Shown: positions 33,701 to 36,693 of the stretch, piece by piece | Position numbering within the stretch: position 1 is the stretch's first letter | Layout of the letters: each line of letters opens with the position of its first letter | Assembly (NCBI GenBank): GCA_025450765.1 | Contig: JANWLS010000140.1 | Span: 1 to 36,693 of the forward strand | DNA from: Vicinamibacterales bacterium | GTDB lineage: Bacteria; Acidobacteriota; Vicinamibacteria; Vicinamibacterales; CAVVIG01 | Length of the DNA stretch: 36,693 nt | Reading direction: 5' to 3' | The notes under the pieces: model-generated | Told to the model about the DNA's origin: nothing | The model's input: the letters and a program-made list of their open reading frames with translations, nothing else | Databases searched by the model: none | Position numbers and translations under genes: made by a program

Positions 33701-34011
33701 GCCGCGGAATTGATGTCGCGACTGAGCGAGAACTGGAGCGTGATGTTGGTCGACCCGAGCGAGCTCGTCGACGTCATTTCGTCGAGCCCGGCGATCGTCG
33801 TGAACTGCTTTTCGAGCGGCGTCGCCACCGTCGCGGCCATCGTCTCCGGGCTGGCGCCGGGCAGGCCGGCATTGACCTGGATCGTGGGGAAATCGACGTT
33901 GGGCAGGTCGCTGACGGCCAGGAAGTTGTAGCCGAGGATGCCGAACACCAGGATGGCGAGCATCAGCACGCTCGTCATCACCGGGCGGCGAATAAAGAGC
34001 TCGGTGTTCAT
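30760..34011 (-). CDS. RND efflux transporter, inner-membrane subunit (AcrB/MdtB-like)
   Basis: A full-length 1083-residue HAE1-type RND pump. It starts MNTELFIRRPVMTSVLMLAI; proton-relay Asp400-Asp401 lie in GFVVDDAIVMLENI in helix 4. The two large periplasmic loops and GFLPTEDMSS are typical; helix 10-11 carries YESYLHPITILTGLPAAAFGG and GIVKKNAIMMVDFA. It exports drugs, detergents or other toxic compounds with an adaptor and outer-membrane channel. Neither is adjacent here: upstream is an ICMT-like gene on the other strand. The C-terminal 30 residues are a charged, Pro-rich tail. Upstream lies an 18-base perfect palindrome (34149-34166) that could be a repressor site. Confidence 0.95.
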   Translation of the reverse strand: MNTELFIRRPVMTSVLMLAILVFGILGYNFLAVSDLPNVDFPTIQVNAGLPGASPETMAATVATPLEKQFTTIAGLDEMTSTSSLGSTNITLQFSLSRDINSAALDVQSAIAAASSQLPADLPSPPTLRKANPADAPILFLGLTSKTLPIYTVDQYAEVLLGEQISRVQGVAQVQVFGSMPYAVRVQVNPDELASRHLGIDQVASAIQDANVTKAMGTLYGPNTAYNLQSNGQLSDAAAYRPLIVAYRNGSPVRLDQVASVSDSVRDENVAGWVNGVPGVILAIERQPGSNTIDVVNAVKDLFPRFQAIMPPSLIMTVEYDRSTSILQSVNDVRFTLLLAVALVVLVIFLFLRNFSATLIPSFALPMAILGTFAVMYVLGYTIDNLSLLALTLSVGFVVDDAIVMLENIVRHMEMGKTAMQAALEGSKENGFTIISMTCALSAVFIPVFFMGGILGRLLHEFSVVIISAVLVSAVVSLTLTPMLCSRYLHSDHEKTHGWLYRTLEGMLNGALGAYGVSLRWAMRHRAVVMLFGVLVLLGTAWEFWVIPKGFLPTEDMSSLHVSTQAKQGISFDAMEAHQEALNQILLQDPNTRQFHSSISDSGGSGLNNGSVGLHVKDPSDREYTDSPAYDRLVAKYGSGGVMGIIVHAMRPLFEHHLTIQELARRYERELNTIPGMQSFIQVPPAIQIGGRPTKSQYQYTLESADTTALYHYAEILESGMAKLPGLVNVTTDLQNDNPQANVVVDRDKAAALGITPDQVESALYAAYGQDQVSNIYTPTSLYKVVLQVAPKFQTDPGTLSELYILSSTGALVPLSAVSKFVTNFGPLTVNHTGQLSSVTLSFDLAPDVTIGQAVNEVQALASSILPESVDGSFQGTAQAFQQSLTGLGILLVMAVLVIYMLLAILYESYLHPITILTGLPAAAFGGLLTLSLFHMELDLFGFVGLIMLIGIVKKNAIMMVDFAVELQKSGHTASESAYEGCMIRFRPIMMTTAAAIMGTLPIALGMGAGSDERRPLGLCVVGGLIFAQFVTLYLTPVFYTYMDGLQRLRSRSKVRRTQSEELPATDHPEPLPATQRNRLASG

Positions 34012-34148
34012 TGGGGACCTGCCCGTGCCTCACGAGAGCCGTCGCTGGACGCGAGCGGCCTGGTCACATGCTACTAGAGGCGCGTGATGACGGACCCACA
34101 TTAATTGTCAGCTATTGTCGCCGCGACGCGGCGGGTCCCGTCCGTCCG

Positions 34149-34166
34149 TGCGCGAAATTTCGCGCA
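34149..34166. promoter_or_regulatory. Perfect 18-base palindrome, candidate operator
   Basis: TGCGCGAAATTTCGCGCA reads the same on both strands. It lies 137 bases upstream of the RND start and 99 bases upstream of the methyltransferase start, in the 254-base divergent region. TetR-type and other dimeric regulators of efflux pumps bind such sites. Confidence 0.6.
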
Positions 34167-34236
34167 TGTTTCTGCGCCGTTGGACACCGTCGGCGGGGCC
34201 GCAGGCCGAGCTCGACCGCGGGCCGCGAGCCGGATG

Positions 34237-34242
34237 TAGAAT
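34237..34242 (+). promoter_or_regulatory. Probable -10 element (TAGAAT) of the ICMT-like gene
   Basis: TAGAAT ends 23 bases before the ATG at 34266. TCGACC at 34212-34217 is a weak -35 with a 19-base spacer. Confidence 0.4.
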
Positions 34243-34265
34243 GCCGTCCCGATGCGGCGTCTGCC

Positions 34266-34679
34266 ATGAAGTTGAACGTCGCCACGCTGGCGCTCGCACT
34301 CGTCGGTGCGTTCCTGCTGGCCCGCAGCGCCACGGGACAGCCGTGGACGCCGGGGCAGATCGTGGGCGCGGCGATCGCGCTGCCCGCGTTTCTGCTCTTC
34401 GTGCTGGCGCGCCTCGAGTTGGGGCGCGCGTTCAGCGTGCAGGCGAAGGCGAGCACGCTCGTGACGACGGGGATTTACGCCCGCATCCGCCATCCGATTT
34501 ATCTGTTCGGCGGCCTGATGATCGCGGGCGTCTTGATCTGGGCGCATCGCCCGTGGTGGCTGCTGATCTTCGTGGTGCTGATTCCGATGCAGCGGCTCCG
34601 CGTGCGGAAGGAAGAGCGCGTGCTGGAAGCGACGTTCGGGGAAGCCTACCGGGAGTACAGGCGGAAGACGTGGTTTTGA
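34266..34679 (+). CDS. Isoprenylcysteine carboxylmethyltransferase-like membrane protein
   Basis: A 137-residue protein with three or four hydrophobic segments (about 4-20, 31-47, 78-92, 97-110). The signature TGIYARIRHPIYLFGGL followed by EERVLEATFGEAYREYRRKTWF is the ICMT/PEMT-like methyltransferase core, in which the R-H-P and E-E motifs bind the S-adenosylmethionine. In bacteria the substrate is generally unknown. The ATG at 34266 begins the first helix; the open frame upstream (from 34011) is non-coding. No ribosome site is obvious. A tRNA-like fragment begins directly after the stop on the other strand. Confidence 0.85.
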   Translation: MKLNVATLALALVGAFLLARSATGQPWTPGQIVGAAIALPAFLLFVLARLELGRAFSVQAKASTLVTTGIYARIRHPIYLFGGLMIAGVLIWAHRPWWLLIFVVLIPMQRLRVRKEERVLEATFGEAYREYRRKTWF

Positions 34680-34682
34680 GGT

Positions 34683-34720
34683 TGGTGCGCCTTGCAGGAC
34701 TCGGACCTGCGACCTCCTGG
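34683..34720 (-). pseudogene. tRNA-like 3' half (T-arm plus acceptor, with CCA)
   Basis: On the minus strand, AGGTC, a T-stem GCAGG/CCTGC around TCCGAGT (34694-34710), AAGGCGC (34687-34693), a discriminator A and CCA (34683-34685) follow the usual tRNA order. A matching 5' acceptor GCGCCTT and D-arm are not found upstream. It is either a tRNA remnant, an attachment-site copy left by an integrated element, or a very divergent tRNA. Confidence 0.5.
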
Positions 34721-34783
34721 GCGGCTGACGCTCAAGTCCCTTATCGCCTCGCGTCGAGCGGTGACCAATATCCTCAGGTCCGT

Positions 34784-36103
34784 CTACGCACCGCGAACTC
34801 GCGCGAGATGCTGCGCGCGCCGCGCGTTCGCCGCCCAATAGGCAAGAACGGCGGCAAGTGTCGCGACGGCGCTCCATATCAGCAGGTCGGCTTCAGACGC
34901 CGCAATGAGCGCGGCGCTGAACACGGTCCCCGCGGCGCCAAGGCCCTGTGCCCGGATCCGACTCCTTCGCGGCAAGCGCCCGCTCAGACGCACCAATGCC
35001 AGGCTTCCCGCACCATACACGACAAGGTTCAGAACCACAGCGATGTTCGTGACGATGGTGAACTGACGAACGAGAGTCGGGCTTGTCGACGCAATCGCGA
35101 CGAGGCTTCCGAGCCCTCCAATCGCGATGAGCGTCATCCTCGTCACCTTGTCGGCGTGTCGCGGTCCGGCGGGCGAAATCTGGCGGAGCACTGAATCACT
35201 CTCTGCCGTTTCGGCAGTCAACAGAACGGTCGATCCGAGCGTGCCCGAGGCTTTGAGCATCGCGCTGAGGGCAACAAGGCCCGCAACGGACGCGCCCAGC
35301 ATTGGAACGACGGCATCGGCGAATGGTGCAGAGGACTTTGCCAGCACATCGCCCGGCAGGATTCCCATGATCGCTGAGCAGGCGGCCATGTAGATCATCG
35401 CAGCCACCGCGAGACCGCCGATCGTGCCGATCGGCACGTCGCGCGCGGGGTTCCGCACGCGCGTGGACAGCACGATCGCGGTCTCGATGCCGAGAAACGC
35501 CCAGAACACCATCACCGTCGCGCCTGGCAGGACCGCCAACGGCGCCTCGCCCGTCACATTCCAGGAGGCGGCGAAGGTTGCCCCGTGAAAGTAGAACCAA
35601 CCACCGAGCGCCACCAGAACCACCGGCGCCAGGCCCAACGCCATCGTCCAACTCTGCAAACGCGCGACGAACCGAGGACCGGCGATGTTGGCCGCGATGA
35701 GGATCCAGAGGATCGCGACAGTCCCAATCGTCAAGCCAGGTGGCTTGGCGATCGTCGGCACGAACACGCCGAGATATCCCGTGACGGCCAGGGCAATCGC
35801 GACGCACGCCACCAGAGTCGAGACCGCATAGAGCACCGCCGCCACGAACCCCGTCGCTGCGCCGAACGCGTCGCGAATGTAGGAGAACAGCCCCGGCGTG
35901 CCCGGATTCAGAACCGCGAGCCAGGAGAACACGCCCGCAAGAATGCCCGCGCCAATGGTCGCGGCGACCCACGCCAGAATGGAAATCGAGCCGACGGCGG
36001 CGAGGCTGGCGGGCAACAGGAAGACGCCCGATCCGATCATCGTGCTCGCGACCAGCATGATCGCCAGGAACGGACCGATTTTCTTGCTTTCGCCGCCCAT
36101 CAT
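34784..36103 (-). CDS. APC-superfamily amino-acid permease/antiporter (AdiC/PotE-like)
   Basis: The 439-residue protein has 12 predicted transmembrane helices. KKIGPFLAIMLVASTMIGSGVFLLPASLAAVGSISI is the typical helix 1 with the unwound GSG motif used in substrate binding (I-G-S-G-V-F). GLFSYIRDAFG and MVFWAFLGIETAIVLSTRVRNPARDVP are the next landmarks, matching arginine/agmatine and cadaverine-type exchangers. No decarboxylase is adjacent to indicate a specific amino acid. Start: the ATG at 36103 has GGGAGG five bases upstream; a second ATG follows directly. The C-terminus is close to the tRNA-like fragment. Confidence 0.92.
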   Translation of the reverse strand: MMGGESKKIGPFLAIMLVASTMIGSGVFLLPASLAAVGSISILAWVAATIGAGILAGVFSWLAVLNPGTPGLFSYIRDAFGAATGFVAAVLYAVSTLVACVAIALAVTGYLGVFVPTIAKPPGLTIGTVAILWILIAANIAGPRFVARLQSWTMALGLAPVVLVALGGWFYFHGATFAASWNVTGEAPLAVLPGATVMVFWAFLGIETAIVLSTRVRNPARDVPIGTIGGLAVAAMIYMAACSAIMGILPGDVLAKSSAPFADAVVPMLGASVAGLVALSAMLKASGTLGSTVLLTAETAESDSVLRQISPAGPRHADKVTRMTLIAIGGLGSLVAIASTSPTLVRQFTIVTNIAVVLNLVVYGAGSLALVRLSGRLPRRSRIRAQGLGAAGTVFSAALIAASEADLLIWSAVATLAAVLAYWAANARRAQHLARVRGA

Positions 36104-36185
36104 GCTCGCCTCCCGGCTAGACGATCCGTGTCAGTGTTTAGCGATCTGGTTCGCCGCGCGAAGCCCAATCCTATATCGGCGGCGG

Positions 36186-36557
36186 ATGGGTAGATTGGTT
36201 GAGGAAGTGCGCGAAGAGATCAGCCAGGCTCGCCAGAGGGTCATTCATCGGACTTCCGTCCCTCTGGTTCCCGGTAACGACTACGTGGCAGTCGGTTGGC
36301 GCGCCCTGAAGCCCCGCTTCCCTTACCCTTTACCGTTGTCGGCCGGGTGGGACGCGTTGCGTAGTCCCGTTGGCGTGCAGCCGGGCATGGTCCGCACGGG
36401 TCGCCATGGGAACAGAACTGCACGAATTTTCAGACGAAGCCCGGCCGGAGTCGCCGGTGTAGTACCATTCGGTCGGCGTTTCGATGGACTACCCACCCCT
36501 GCTGCCTCCCGGCTTGCATCGCAAGAGTTGGGCGGAGCTTCATGCGCTATGCGTTGA
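36186..36557 (+). CDS. Doubtful small gene, 123 residues
   Basis: ATG at 36186 opens a frame starting MGRLVEEVREEISQARQRV, which looks like a genuine helix and has less GC-biased third positions. After about 60 residues (FPYPLPLSAGWDAL) the sequence becomes Arg/Gly/Pro-rich and overlaps the DUF6932 gene by 74 bases, so only the first part may be real, or it may be a pseudogene. I do not recognise it. The remaining 36104-36185 and the 3' part show no other gene. Confidence 0.25.
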   Translation: MGRLVEEVREEISQARQRVIHRTSVPLVPGNDYVAVGWRALKPRFPYPLPLSAGWDALRSPVGVQPGMVRTGRHGNRTARIFRRSPAGVAGVVPFGRRFDGLPTPAASRLASQELGGASCAMR

Positions 36558-36693
36558 CGCCTTCCCTCTGTCTCAGTCACGTGCAATCCTTCTTCGGTCT
36601 CTCCGAGCCATGGTGGAGGTGCTGTGCGCCCAAGGCGTAACGGGTGAGCTCTGGGTGGATGGGAGTTTCTTAAGCGGCAAGATCGATCCGGGC
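36484..36693 (+). CDS. DUF6932-family protein, putative nucleotidyltransferase fold (partial)
   Basis: This frame has no stop before the window ends; 70 codons are visible. It starts MDYPPLLPPGLHRKSWAEL, then LHALCVDAFPLSQSRAILL, and reaches GELWVDGSFLSGKIDPG at the edge. That order (ALCVxxFPxSxxR then WVDGSFxxxKxxPxD) is the DUF6932 pattern as I recall it. GSF...K..P.D resembles the GS...D.D site of nucleotidyltransferases such as MNT/AbiEii-like proteins; the acidic residues lie just outside the window. Codons are less GC-biased than in neighbours, suggesting acquisition. The ATG at 36484 has no strong ribosome site. Confidence 0.6.
   Translation, partial: MDYPPLLPPGLHRKSWAELHALCVDAFPLSQSRAILLRSLRAMVEVLCAQGVTGELWVDGSFLSGKIDPG

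Noticed and set aside
34115-35194. 359-codon plus-strand frame through the ICMT gene and tRNA-like fragment
   Set aside because: It combines a shadow of the methyltransferase, a translated tRNA-like stretch (GLGPATSW) and antisense of the permease.
1-36693. CRISPR array, insertion sequence or rRNA
   Set aside because: No spaced identical repeats, no transposase frame with flanking inverted repeats and no rRNA stretch were seen.

Overview
The window is GC-rich (roughly two thirds G+C by eye) and densely packed with genes. A long FtsX-type duplicated permease without its own ATPase, several secreted hypothetical proteins, an ankyrin-repeat exoprotein and plant-polysaccharide enzymes together suggest a soil member of Acidobacteriota, perhaps Vicinamibacteria. 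This is an inference from gene content; there is no rRNA or marker tree in the window.

Layout. 10-997: a membrane protein and a winged-helix regulator, translationally coupled. 975-1727 (minus): a methyltransferase. 1750-7433 (plus): a tightly spaced run of a YciI-like protein, malate synthase, a HutD-like cupin, a Tat-exported amidase, a secreted cupin and a secreted DUF1579-like protein. 7452-9700 (minus): a type-B carboxylesterase and a secreted hypothetical. 9808-12159 (plus): the duplicated permease. 12187-13961 (minus): a compact mobile-type module in which a tyrosine recombinase, a PBECR/RelE-like putative nuclease and a DUF2283 protein overlap by 4 bases at each junction and sit at the 3' end of tRNA-Ser(CGA). 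14001-16669: tadA, a GNAT acetyltransferase, VanZ, DUF72 and a small exported protein. 16917-20605 (minus): an EXORDIUM-like protein, a phytoene-dehydrogenase-like flavoprotein and a membrane-anchored protein. 20665-25034: a carbohydrate cluster with a glucoamylase-like protein, a GH39 glycosidase and an MFS sugar porter. 25031-30737: an ankyrin protein, an Smr protein and a large secreted beta-helix protein with a duplicated C-terminal domain. 30760-34011 (minus): an RND efflux pump without a visible adaptor gene. 34266-36693: an ICMT-like methyltransferase, a tRNA-like 3' half, an APC amino-acid permease, and the start of a DUF6932 gene cut by the window edge.

How the genes fit together. 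The 20.6-25.0 kb genes look like export-and-uptake of plant or glucan oligosaccharides. Malate synthase implies glyoxylate use, although no isocitrate lyase is present here. The two places with signs of horizontal exchange are the integrase module at tRNA-Ser and the right end, where a tRNA fragment, less GC-biased codons and a putative nucleotidyltransferase-like gene occur. The integrase/putative toxin-antitoxin module, with its concentric palindrome over the integrase start, is the best candidate for an undescribed system.
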